NCBI GenBank assembly: GCA_036387255.1
Contig: DASVUC010000101.1
Coordinates: 1 to 34,710 of the forward strand
Reading direction: 5' to 3'
Source of the DNA: DASVUC01 sp036387255
GTDB lineage: Bacteria > Planctomycetota > Phycisphaerae > Tepidisphaerales > Tepidisphaeraceae
Length of the DNA: 34,710 bases
Below the pieces are notes generated by a model. That model worked only from the letters and a program-made list of their open reading frames with translations, did no database searches and was not told where the DNA came from. Positions 25,407-31,966 of this stretch are shown one piece after another (position 1 is the stretch's first letter; every line of letters starts with the position of its first letter). Both the position numbers and the translations under genes were made by a program.

Positions 25407-26279
25407 TCACGTGTTGACCACTTCTCCTCCGTTGGGGTGGAGCACTTGTCCTGTCATGTACGAGGAATCGTCAGATGCCAGGAACACATACGCCGGCGCC
25501 ACCTCGCTCGGCTCCCCCGGCCGACCCAGCGGCACATCGCTCCCAAACTTCTCCACCTTCTCCTTCGGAAACGTGCTCGGAATCAGCGGCGTCCAAATCG
25601 GCCCTGGCGCAACGCCGTTCACCCGAATCTTCTTCTCCGCCAGTGATTCGCTCAGCGACCGCGTAAACGCCACGATTGCCCCCTTCGTCGACGAATAATC
25701 CAGAAGCTGCGCGCTCCCACGATAAGCCGTCACGCTGGTTGTGTTGATGATCGTCGACCCCTCCTTCAGGTACTTCATCGCCGCCTTCACCAGGAAGAAC
25801 ATAGCGAAGATGTTCGTTCGGAACGTCCGCTCAAGCTGATATGCCGAGATCTTGGTGATGTCCGGCTGCGGGTGCTGCTCGGCCGCGTTATTCACCAGGA
25901 TGTCCAGCTTCCCGAGCTCCTCCACCGCCTGCTCAACCGCCTCCCGGCAGAACTGCTCATCGCCGATGTCCCCCGCGATCGTGATGCACTTCCGCCCCGC
26001 CTTCTCCACCATGCGCTTCGTCTCCTCCGCATCTTCGTGTTCATCCAGGTACATGATCGCGACATCCGCGCCTTCTTGCGCATACAGCACCGCCACCGCG
26101 CGACCAATGCCGCTGTCCCCGCCGGTGATCAGCGCCGCCTTCCCTTCCAGCTTCCCCGCCGGCTTATACGCTGGCTTCTTCACCTGCGGCTTCGGACGCA
26201 TCTCGCTCTCGCGCCCCGGCCGAGTCGACTGCGTCTGCGTAGGCCGCGTCTGCTTCCCGTTTTCCTGAGTCTTCGCCAT
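25407..26279 (-). CDS. SDR family oxidoreductase of the general-stress (YhdF/YhxD-like) type
   Basis: About 290 residues. A charged, disordered N-terminal tail rich in Gln, Thr and Arg is followed by the SDR core with TGGDSGIGRAVA near 52, YLDEHEDA, NNAAEQHPQ near 130, Ser in INTTSVTAY and YSSTKGAI (Tyr-x-x-x-Lys) near 200, and the C-terminal MTGQVLHPNGG. This variant (TGGDSGIGRA, NNAAEQHPQ) is the one called general stress protein 39-like in Bacillus. The ORF is open to 26450; ATG 26279 has GGGAAGG about ten bases upstream. It is the first gene of the SDR-SDR-TopIB cluster. Confidence 0.93.
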   Translation of the reverse strand: MAKTQENGKQTRPTQTQSTRPGRESEMRPKPQVKKPAYKPAGKLEGKAALITGGDSGIGRAVAVLYAQEGADVAIMYLDEHEDAEETKRMVEKAGRKCITIAGDIGDEQFCREAVEQAVEELGKLDILVNNAAEQHPQPDITKISAYQLERTFRTNIFAMFFLVKAAMKYLKEGSTIINTTSVTAYRGSAQLLDYSSTKGAIVAFTRSLSESLAEKKIRVNGVAPGPIWTPLIPSTFPKEKVEKFGSDVPLGRPGEPSEVAPAYVFLASDDSSYMTGQVLHPNGGEVVNT

Positions 26280-26411
26280 CACGTCACCTTCCCTGAATGA
26301 ACCATCTGCGCTACAGGAACGGACAATCTGTCCGTACCCACGCCACGACAATAAGCTGTCCCGGCCAAGTGCAACGCCTATGCCATCCCTCCCCTGCCCC
26401 GGAAGCGAAGA

Positions 26412-26447
26412 AGCGGAAGGGCCGCGCAATATCGCAGCCCTTCCGCT
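26412..26447. terminator. Strong 11-bp hairpin between transglutaminase and SDR genes
   Basis: AGCGGAAGGGC (26412-26422) pairs perfectly with GCCCTTCCGCT (26437-26447) around a 14-nt loop. It lies 28 bp after the transglutaminase stop on the minus strand. The T-tract is poor (TCTTCGCTTCC), so it may be a weak terminator or an mRNA 3'-end stabiliser. Confidence 0.5.
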
Positions 26448-26474
26448 CACTTCAAGACTTCAGAATTAAAACTG

Positions 26475-27413
26475 TTAAGCCGCAGCCGGCAACGGCGACG
26501 GAGTCGGCCCAGGTGCAGGCGCCGTCGGCGCAACCGGCGGTGTCCCAATGTAATACCCCGGCTTCACCTCCATTGGAGGCACCGCATCCGCCTGCGTGAT
26601 CGCCGTCGGCGCGCACTCATCGAGCCAGACGTGGAATTTCTCAAGCTTAGCCGCTCCGAACGACGTGGTGATCGCCACGTCGATCGCATCGCGTCCTCGC
26701 GCCATCAGCACGCGACCGATCCGCGGCGAGTTGTAGCGCGCGTCCACCGTGATCCACTTCCGATCCACGTACACTTCCATCCAGGCTGAAAAGTCCATTG
26801 GGAACGGCTCTTCCGGCACGCCGATGTCCCCGAGGTACCCCGTCGCATACCGCGCCGGAATGTTCAGCGCCCGCAGCAGCGTGATCGCCAGGTGCTGGAA
26901 ATCCCGGCACACCCCCTTGCGCTCGTACCAAACATCCCACGCCGTCTTCGTGTTGCGCGCAAAGCGATAGCCGAACGTGACATTCTTATTCACCCAATCC
27001 AAAACCGCCTGCACGCGCTCCCAGTTGCTCGGCGTCTTACCGAAAAGATCCCACGCCATCGGGCTAAGCCGCTCAACTTCGCAGTACCGGCTCGCCATCA
27101 GGAACGGCAGACATCCGCTGGGAAGATCCTCGATCTTTGACAAGCTCCCGCCCTCGATGACCGGCTCAATCTGCCCGCTGTCCAGCGCGACGTTGTCATA
27201 CCACAGCCGTACCTTCCCCGTAGGCGCCATGATGCGACCCACCTTGTTCCCGAAACCGTCCACGAAGGTCTCGAGCGCAACGTCCGGCTCAACATGCAAC
27301 TGCTCCGGACGACGCAGCGCCCACGCCTGCGACGGATGCGTGAACAGGTTCACAACCATCGGCGTTGGTGACGCCAGCTCAAACTGCATCTCATAGCCAA
27401 ATCGGAGGTACAT
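26475..27413 (-). CDS. Transglutaminase-like protein of the Anbu-associated type
   Basis: A 312-residue protein. The N-terminal 130 residues form the beta-rich domain common in bacterial transglutaminase-like proteins; the transglutaminase core follows with the catalytic Cys in ERKGVCRDFQHLAI near 168 and Asp in WITVDARYNSPRIGR near 226. At the position of the usual His (DFHAW) it reads DFSAW, so the canonical catalytic His is Ser; this may be a subfamily feature or a loss of function. The C-terminus is a Pro/Ala-rich tail. It diverges from an Anbu gene 156 bp away. Family members of this kind are linked with Anbu, alpha-E and ATP-grasp proteins in peptide-tagging or peptide-synthesis loci. 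Confidence 0.88.
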   Translation of the reverse strand: MYLRFGYEMQFELASPTPMVVNLFTHPSQAWALRRPEQLHVEPDVALETFVDGFGNKVGRIMAPTGKVRLWYDNVALDSGQIEPVIEGGSLSKIEDLPSGCLPFLMASRYCEVERLSPMAWDLFGKTPSNWERVQAVLDWVNKNVTFGYRFARNTKTAWDVWYERKGVCRDFQHLAITLLRALNIPARYATGYLGDIGVPEEPFPMDFSAWMEVYVDRKWITVDARYNSPRIGRVLMARGRDAIDVAITTSFGAAKLEKFHVWLDECAPTAITQADAVPPMEVKPGYYIGTPPVAPTAPAPGPTPSPLPAAA

Positions 27414-27569
27414 CGCTCTCCCGCTTCCCTGACAACACTGATTATCGGCTGCACACGTGCCGACGCCTTATTCATCGTCAAGATCAAGCGGCACATTTTG
27501 CGCTTTTTTCCAACAGTCCAATTCACCGGCAAAGATTGCCGATAAAGATCACGTCAGGAACACTGAAAC

Positions 27570-28382
27570 ATGACCTACTGCCTGGGAATCATCACAAAAT
27601 ACGGCCTGATCCTCGCCTCCGACTCGCGCACCAATGCCGGGTATGACCAGGTCAACACCACGCGCAAGATGCACACTTTCGTGCAACCCGGCGAGCGTGT
27701 CTTCGTGGTCCTCAGCAGCGGCAGCCTTTCGCTCACGCAGTCGGTGATCACGCACCTTCAGCGTGACTGGGATGCCGGGGGAGGTCTGGCCAAGGCGCCC
27801 AGCATGTACGACGCCGCTCGCGCGATCGGCGCGCAGGTGCGGAAGGTTTCCGACATCGACCGCGATCACCTCGAGCAGGACGATTACAAGTTCAACGTGC
27901 ACTTCCTGCTGGGGGGACAGGTGAAGGGAAGTCCGCCGGAGCTGTTTCTGATTTACCCCCAGGGTAACCCGCTTCAAGCCACGATCGACTCCCCCTATCT
28001 CCAGATCGGGGAAACAAAATACGGCCGGCCCATCCTCGACCGCGGCATCCGCCACGATCGCACCACGCTCGAGGAAGCCGCCAAGTACGCGCTGCTCTCG
28101 ATCGACTCGACGATGAAGTCAAACGTCACCGTCGGCCCGCCGATCGATCTCCTCGCCTACAGCGCCGATGAACTCGACGTCATCCGCCAGCGCCGCTTCG
28201 GCACCGAAGATCCGGACTTCATGAAGATCCGAACGCGCTGGGAACAGGTCCTCCGCCAGGCCGTCGCGCGCCTCCCCGACATCCGCTTCCGCAGCGCCAA
28301 AGGCGCAGGCAAACCCTCGGCGCAGGAGGAAACCATCCAGATCATCGAAAAGCCCCCTACCGACACGCCGCCAGAAATTTAA
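27570..28382 (+). CDS. Anbu (ancestral beta-subunit) bacterial proteasome homologue
   Basis: A 270-residue protein with the Ntn-hydrolase beta-subunit fold. It starts MTYCLGI, so Thr2 would become the N-terminal nucleophile after Met removal; the strands LILASDSRTNAG (with the conserved Asp/Ser) and MHTF (a Lys-like position in RKMHTF) follow, and FVVLSSGSLSLTQ matches the proteasome/HslV signature region. The C-terminal 40 residues are an extra tail with charged and helical character. Anbu forms self-compartmentalised rings and is usually encoded beside a transglutaminase-like protein, an alpha-E protein and an ATP-grasp protein; here only the transglutaminase is present. Its peptidase activity has been hard to show in studied cases. 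Confidence 0.93.
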   Translation: MTYCLGIITKYGLILASDSRTNAGYDQVNTTRKMHTFVQPGERVFVVLSSGSLSLTQSVITHLQRDWDAGGGLAKAPSMYDAARAIGAQVRKVSDIDRDHLEQDDYKFNVHFLLGGQVKGSPPELFLIYPQGNPLQATIDSPYLQIGETKYGRPILDRGIRHDRTTLEEAAKYALLSIDSTMKSNVTVGPPIDLLAYSADELDVIRQRRFGTEDPDFMKIRTRWEQVLRQAVARLPDIRFRSAKGAGKPSAQEETIQIIEKPPTDTPPEI

Positions 28383-28396
28383 ACAGCCCAAACATG

Positions 28397-28446
28397 GCAT
28401 GGGCGTCTCGCCCATGCGCTTCAGCGCGCAGGGACGAGACGCCCAT
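28397..28446. repeat. REP-like palindromic element / bidirectional hairpin between Anbu and fba
   Basis: GCATGGGCG-TCT-CGCCCATGC (28397-28417) is a perfect 9-bp inverted repeat. A second inverted copy of its 12-base core (ATGGGCGTCTCG at 28399-28410) lies at 28435-28446, so the whole can also fold as one long hairpin. It sits between convergent genes and may end transcription on both strands. Confidence 0.75.
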
Positions 28447-28466
28447 ATTAAAGCAAACAAGTTGGA

Positions 28467-29492
28467 CTAGGCTGCTTTCCCTCTCGTGTAAAAGCCAGGC
28501 AATGGCCGACCCAGCTTTTCCCAGTGCTTCATGATCGCTTCGGCCTTGCCGGCGCTGTTCAGCACGTGCAGTTTCCGCCGGACCATCCCGATGATCGCCT
28601 CGCGCGCGGGACCCAGGTAATTGCGCGGATCAAATTCCGCCGGCTTCGTCGCGAACACTTCGCGGATCTTCGCCGTCATCGCCAGGCGCAGATCGGTGTC
28701 GATGTTCACCTTGCACACGCCATACTTCCCCACCGCCATCGCGATCTGATCTTCCGGCACGCCCTTGGCATTCGGCATCGCCCCGCCGTACTTGTTCACC
28801 AGATCGATAAACTCCTGCGGCACCGAGCTGCTCCCGTGCATCACCAGCGGCAGCCCCGGACACGTCTTCATGATCTCTTCGATCCGGTTGAACGCCAGCT
28901 TCGCCTCGTGCTTGAATTTGTACGCCCCGTGCGACGTCCCGATCGCGACGGCGAGCGAATCGATCCCCGTGCGCTTGGAAAAATCCACCGCCTGCTTCGG
29001 ATCGGTCAAGAACTGCTCGATGTTCTTCTCGTACTCTTCCGCGCTCAAACCGACGACATCTTCTTCGATCCCCCCGAGCATCCCCAATTCCGCCTCGACC
29101 ACCACGCCCGCCGCGTGCGCCACCTTCACCGCCTCCGCCGTCACGTGAATGTTCTCTTCGTACGGATGGTGCGACCCGTCGATCATGACGCTGGTAAACC
29201 CATCCGCCACGCACTGCTTGACCAGGTCCACCGTATCCCCGTGATCCAGGTGGATCGCGATCGGCAGCTCCGGGTGCTCTTCCACCGCGGCGTCGATCAT
29301 GTGCTTCAGGTAGCGCATGTTCGCGTACTTGCGGGCCCCCTTGGAGATCTGCAGGATCAGCGGGCTCTTCTCCGCCGCACACGCTTCGATAATCCCCTGC
29401 GTGATCTCCATGTTGTTCACGTTGAACGCGCCCACGGCAAATCCGCCGCCGTACGCGAGGTCAAACATCGGCTTGGTCGTCATCAATGGCAT
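28467..29492 (-). CDS. fba: Class II fructose-1,6-bisphosphate aldolase
   Basis: About 341 residues, the size of the class IIB (Calvin-cycle-type) subfamily. The zinc and catalytic site is IHLDHGD (His81, Asp83, His84), with further metal and substrate motifs DGSHHPYEENI, EAELG, GTSHGAYK and VMHGSSSVP. It splits fructose 1,6-bisphosphate into dihydroxyacetone phosphate and glyceraldehyde 3-phosphate in glycolysis, or the reverse in gluconeogenesis. The frame is open to 29690, but ATG 29492 has AGAGGA upstream and matches the family N-terminus. A promoter at 29527-29555 overlaps a 10-bp palindrome. Confidence 0.96.
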   Translation of the reverse strand: MPLMTTKPMFDLAYGGGFAVGAFNVNNMEITQGIIEACAAEKSPLILQISKGARKYANMRYLKHMIDAAVEEHPELPIAIHLDHGDTVDLVKQCVADGFTSVMIDGSHHPYEENIHVTAEAVKVAHAAGVVVEAELGMLGGIEEDVVGLSAEEYEKNIEQFLTDPKQAVDFSKRTGIDSLAVAIGTSHGAYKFKHEAKLAFNRIEEIMKTCPGLPLVMHGSSSVPQEFIDLVNKYGGAMPNAKGVPEDQIAMAVGKYGVCKVNIDTDLRLAMTAKIREVFATKPAEFDPRNYLGPAREAIIGMVRRKLHVLNSAGKAEAIMKHWEKLGRPLPGFYTRGKAA

Positions 29493-29526
29493 AGCAGTTT
29501 CCTCTTTCCTGACTGTTGAACCGTTC

Positions 29527-29555
29527 AGTTTAGGAGAGGCCGGAGTTGCATGCAA
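29527..29555 (-). promoter_or_regulatory. Candidate promoter of fba with a palindrome over the -35
   Basis: Minus strand TTGCAT (29550-29555), 17 bp, TAAACT (29527-29532), leader about 28 nt. The -35 lies within the perfect palindrome TTGCATGCAA (29546-29555), a possible operator. Confidence 0.45.
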
Positions 29556-29566
29556 TTGATCAAGCC

Positions 29567-29612
29567 GGGGTCCGGGGGTCGGGGTGTTGGGTTCCGGGTT
29601 TCGGGTTCCGGG
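29567..29612 (+). repeat. G-quadruplex-type repeat, left arm
   Basis: Seven G-tracts of 3-5 bases in 46 bp on the plus strand; the last four are GGG spaced by exactly 4 nt (29589-29612). The right arm at 29759-29818 is nearly its inverted copy. It lies directly upstream of the fba promoter. Confidence 0.75.
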
Positions 29613-29686
29613 TTCCGCGTGCAGAGTGCGCATTATCTGGAAGAAACCTCCGCCGCGCGGGTACCAACCTTCAGCGTGTCCGAAAG

Positions 29687-29722
29687 ACAAGGGCTTGATC
29701 CGGCGTTCGGATCGGCCCTTGT
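29687..29722. other. Stem-loop between the G-rich arms
   Basis: ACAAGGGC (29687-29694) pairs with GCCCTTGT (29715-29722), and inside this GATCCG (29697-29702) pairs with CGGATC (29708-29713) around a 5-nt loop. On the plus strand it is followed by TCTATTAC. It is not linked to a recognised gene end. Confidence 0.55.
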
Positions 29723-29758
29723 TCTATTACTACAGCAACCGCGGCCCGCACCTCTCCT

Positions 29759-29818
29759 CCCCCCGCAACCCGGAACCCGAACCCCGAAACCCGCTTCCCC
29801 CCCCCGCCCCCCGCACCC
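29759..29818 (-). repeat. G-quadruplex-type repeat, right arm (G-rich on minus strand)
   Basis: Eight C-tracts of 3-9 bases on the plus strand. Positions 29769-29792 are, in reverse complement, the left arm's GGGTTTCGGG-TTC-GGGTTCCG series with two one-base indels, so the arms form an imperfect inverted repeat 150 bp apart. Confidence 0.7.
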
Positions 29819-29932
29819 ACCACGCATCGGCTCAGCCTGATGCACATTTTCCCCCTTCCTCCCAACCGCCCCCCGCGGCTTACTGTCTGAGCAGGAAGGA
29901 GCAATTCCGCTCCCCCAGAAGGAGAACCGTCC

Positions 29933-30370
29933 ATGAAATCGTTCCTGATCCTGACCGCCGGCTGCCTGCTCGCCGTCAGCAATGCAGCCTGCCAGACCCA
30001 AGGGGTCACTAGCAACTACCGCTCGCAGTGGACTAACGTCGACGCGAACGTGAAAGACACCACCGAAGCCTCGCGCACCGTCCTGGAGGATGAAGGGCTG
30101 AAGAACGTCACCGCCAGCAGCACCAACGTGGATGGCAAAGCCACCGGCAAGAAAGCCGACGGCGCCACCGTCAACGTCGCCGTCGAGCGCAAAACCAAAG
30201 AAACCAGCCAGGTGAGCGTCACCGTCGGCAAACTCGGCGACCCCTCCTTAGGCGCCGACATCGCCAAGAAGATCAAGAACCAGGCCGAAGGCGGCACCAG
30301 CACCACGCGCCCGAGCCATTCGTCCACGCGCTCCAGCCGAGCCTCAACCCGAAGCAGCTCGAGCGACTAA
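29933..30370 (+). CDS. DUF3568-like exported protein (possible lipoprotein)
   Basis: A 145-residue protein. The signal peptide (MKSFLILTAGCLLAVSNAAC) contains two cysteines; the second (NAAC) could be a lipobox but lacks the usual Leu at -3, so lipoprotein status is uncertain. The mature part resembles DUF3568: DTTEASRTVLEDEGLKNVT, a lysine-rich strand (GKATGKKADGATVNVAVERK), and TSQVSVTVGKLGDPSLGADI, the most typical family segment. The tail is a Ser/Thr/Arg-rich disordered stretch. AAGGAG lies 8 nt upstream of the ATG. Family function is unknown, likely periplasmic. It is isolated between two repeat-rich intergenic regions. Confidence 0.8.
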   Translation: MKSFLILTAGCLLAVSNAACQTQGVTSNYRSQWTNVDANVKDTTEASRTVLEDEGLKNVTASSTNVDGKATGKKADGATVNVAVERKTKETSQVSVTVGKLGDPSLGADIAKKIKNQAEGGTSTTRPSHSSTRSSRASTRSSSSD

Positions 30371-30398
30371 CGAATCGCCGATGATCCTCCCCTCTTCC

Positions 30399-30424
30399 CC
30401 CTCTCCCGGTACGCCGGGAGAGGG
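30399..30424. repeat. 11-bp perfect hairpin of CCCTCTCCCGG type
   Basis: CCCTCTCCCGG (30399-30409), loop TACG, CCGGGAGAGGG (30414-30424), followed by CAGGGTGAGGGG. It starts 28 bp after the DUF3568-like gene. There is no T-tract, so it looks more like a dispersed palindrome than an intrinsic terminator. Confidence 0.6.
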
Positions 30425-30448
30425 CAGGGTGAGGGGATTTACTGCGGA

Positions 30449-30482
30449 AGGCACGCAGGCACGGAGGCACGAAGGCACGGAG
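30449..30482 (+). repeat. Inverted arm of the GTGCCTNC repeat
   Basis: Four 8-bp units of the form GGCACGNA (30450-30481). They are the reverse complement of the unit that makes up the tandem array at 30528-30754. Confidence 0.7.
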
Positions 30483-30527
30483 TGAGGGGTAAGGGATAAG
30501 GCAACAAGCCGAGAAATTGCGTCACTG

Positions 30528-30754
30528 CGCCCCTGCCTCCCTCCCTCGTCCCTCCCTTCGTGCCTCCGTGCCCACGTGCCTTCGTGCCTTCGTGCCTATT
30601 CCGAAACACGCCCCTGCCTCCGTCCCTCGTCCCTCCCTTCGTGCCTCCGTGCCTACGTGCCTTCGTGCCTATTCCGAAACACGCCCCTGCCTCCCTCCCT
30701 CGTCCCTCCCTTCGTGCCTCCGTGCCTACGTGCCTGCGTCCCTATTCCGAAACA
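30528..30754 (+). repeat. Tandem repeat of 81, 73 and 73 bp with 8-bp internal unit
   Basis: Three head-to-tail copies: 30528-30608 (81 bp), 30609-30681 (73 bp), 30682-30754 (73 bp). Each begins CGCCCCTGCCTCC and ends CCTATTCCGAAACA, and each holds runs of the 8-bp unit GTGCCTNC; copy 1 has one extra unit. The array ends at the stop of the minus-strand gene at 30742. Open frames through it are artefacts of the periodicity. Confidence 0.9.
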
Positions 30755-31143
30755 AAATCCCCACCCCCCGGCACCACATCCCCACCGCTAACCGTCTTCA
30801 CCTTCAGGGGCACTTCCGTCAGCGACCAGAACCACCCATTGCCGCTGTCGACGGGCGTAACATTCATCATCACGCGGATGACCGTCGGCGACGTCTGCAC
30901 CCCCGCCACGCCAAAGCACGCCCCGCCGCCGCCATCTTCGACCAGCGTGAACAAGCTCCACGTCTCGATCCCCGCCCCGGGCAGAATTTGCACCGCCTGA
31001 TCAAACGTCCAGTACGTCGCATCATCGCCGTAGCTGCCGGTGACGGAGATCACGTTAGCCGTTGCCGGCACGGGCGGCGACGCCGGAGCGCTCCAACGTG
31101 GCATGCGTTTTCGTCTGCGGAATTTGACCGGGAAGAGGAGCAT
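30742..31143 (-). CDS. Hypothetical protein, 133 aa
   Basis: A 133-residue frame not recognised as any known family. After a basic N-terminus (FRRRKRMPRW) and a Pro/Ala stretch comes a beta-rich body with patterns such as VISVTGSYGDDATYWTFDQAVQI and VIRVMMNVTPVDSGNGWFW. The composition looks like a small beta-sandwich or phage-tail-like planctomycete protein; no signal peptide is seen. No Shine-Dalgarno sequence precedes the ATG; an alternative start is Met14 at 31104. Its last codons and stop lie within the last 13 bp of the tandem array, so array changes could alter its C-terminus. It is probably real because the residue pattern is non-random, but it is not proven. Confidence 0.55.
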   Translation of the reverse strand: MLLFPVKFRRRKRMPRWSAPASPPVPATANVISVTGSYGDDATYWTFDQAVQILPGAGIETWSLFTLVEDGGGGACFGVAGVQTSPTVIRVMMNVTPVDSGNGWFWSLTEVPLKVKTVSGGDVVPGGGDFVSE

Positions 31144-31164
31144 GCGAGTTCAATGCGGAATGCA

Positions 31165-31185
31165 GAATGATGAATGATGAATGAT
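31165..31185 (+). repeat. Heptamer tandem repeat GAATGAT x3
   Basis: Three exact copies of GAATGAT (31165-31171, 31172-31178, 31179-31185) followed by GAAC. It lies at the edge of the lower-GC accessory region. Confidence 0.7.
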
Positions 31186-31312
31186 GAACAGAAACGCAGA
31201 AGATGAATGCTGCCGTCGAAGCGCCCTTCCAAGCGGCCCGACAAACTCACGCAGGCAGCGCTCGATGAACAGATGCGTGCTGCTGCCATTCAGCGACTGA
31301 ACCTTGAAAACG

Positions 31313-31843
31313 TCAGCTTTGCTCAGGACATGGAGCAGCGACATCTGAGGTCGCCATCCGCTTGAAGTATTGCTTGATCAGGTCGTTCGGGATGTCGAGA
31401 CCTAACGGTGGGTCGCCGTTGTATTCCTTAACTACCTCTGCCCAAGGGGTTCCCGGAGCATGAGTTAGATTGGACAACTGGACCGCCGTGTACTTGTGGT
31501 AGACGTCCCACACGCGCTCGAGCAGCGAACGATCAGTTGCTGCATCTTCCGGAAGTCGCGGAACTACTGGTTTGATCTCCCCACCAGTGATCTTGTACTT
31601 GCGCGCGTGGCGCGTGATCGTCGACGAGCCAAACTCTCGAAACTCATCGTAAAGCGACCGGATTACAGGGCCAAATTTCCAAGCCTCGACGGTCTCGTTG
31701 ATCAACGGCTCATCTTGAAGTCCGAGGCTCCAGCCGTGCCCAAAGAACACCAGCTTCTGCAACTTCATCGGGGAGAGCGAAGAGCCTTCCGCCTCGGCTT
31801 TGTCGAGGAAGAAGTTTGCAACCGCTTTCGATGAGTATGCCAT
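31313..31843 (-). CDS. Panacea-domain (DUF4065, SocA/GepA-like) protein
   Basis: About 176 residues, nearly all one Panacea domain: MAYSSKAVANFFLDKAEAEG, then the hallmark SPMKLQKLVFFGHGWSLGL, EAWKFGPVIRSLYDEFREFGSS, and a C-terminal helical part ending with TPWAEVV and LGLDIPNDLIKQYF. Panacea proteins include SocA-like antitoxins and proteolytic adaptors and are often paired with varied toxins. Here no toxin lies in the same operon; an unknown 171-aa gene diverges from it. GTG 31852 is an alternative start; ATG 31843 with GGGG 8-9 nt upstream is preferred. A good promoter lies at 31898-31926. Confidence 0.9.
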   Translation of the reverse strand: MAYSSKAVANFFLDKAEAEGSSLSPMKLQKLVFFGHGWSLGLQDEPLINETVEAWKFGPVIRSLYDEFREFGSSTITRHARKYKITGGEIKPVVPRLPEDAATDRSLLERVWDVYHKYTAVQLSNLTHAPGTPWAEVVKEYNGDPPLGLDIPNDLIKQYFKRMATSDVAAPCPEQS

Positions 31844-31897
31844 TTTGGTCACCCCAGCATCATACGGTGGTCGAGAAGCGTCAACTGACCGACTTGG

Positions 31898-31926
31898 ATG
31901 TTAGCGGTATGTTCGGGGCCCGTCAA
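31898..31926 (-). promoter_or_regulatory. Sigma-70-like promoter of the Panacea gene
   Basis: Minus strand TTGACG (31921-31926), 17 bp, TAACAT (31898-31903). The predicted leader is about 47 nt. It is back to back with the -10 of the divergent gene (31955-31960). Confidence 0.55.
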
Positions 31927-31954
31927 CCCCTTTTTCGTCAGCTGATCAAGCGCC

Positions 31955-31960
31955 TATTAT
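31955..31960 (+). promoter_or_regulatory. Candidate -10 (TATTAT) of the 171-aa gene, leaderless layout
   Basis: TATTAT ends 6 nt before ATG 31967, so transcription would start at the ATG. No Shine-Dalgarno sequence is present. The -35 is poor (TTTTCG at 17 bp). Confidence 0.4.
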
Positions 31961-31966
31961 GCAGAC

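Noticed and set aside
28524..29519. 331-aa plus-strand frame opposite fba
   Set aside because: Antisense shadow rich in Arg, His and Asp; the aldolase on the other strand is certain.
30528..30754. CRISPR array
   Set aside because: Copies are adjacent with no unique spacers and have an 8-bp internal period; this is a minisatellite-type repeat.
30517..31170. Plus-strand frames of 217 and 146 aa through the tandem array
   Set aside because: Their repeats (for example LRAFVP) only reflect the DNA periodicity, and the downstream part is antisense to a more plausible gene.
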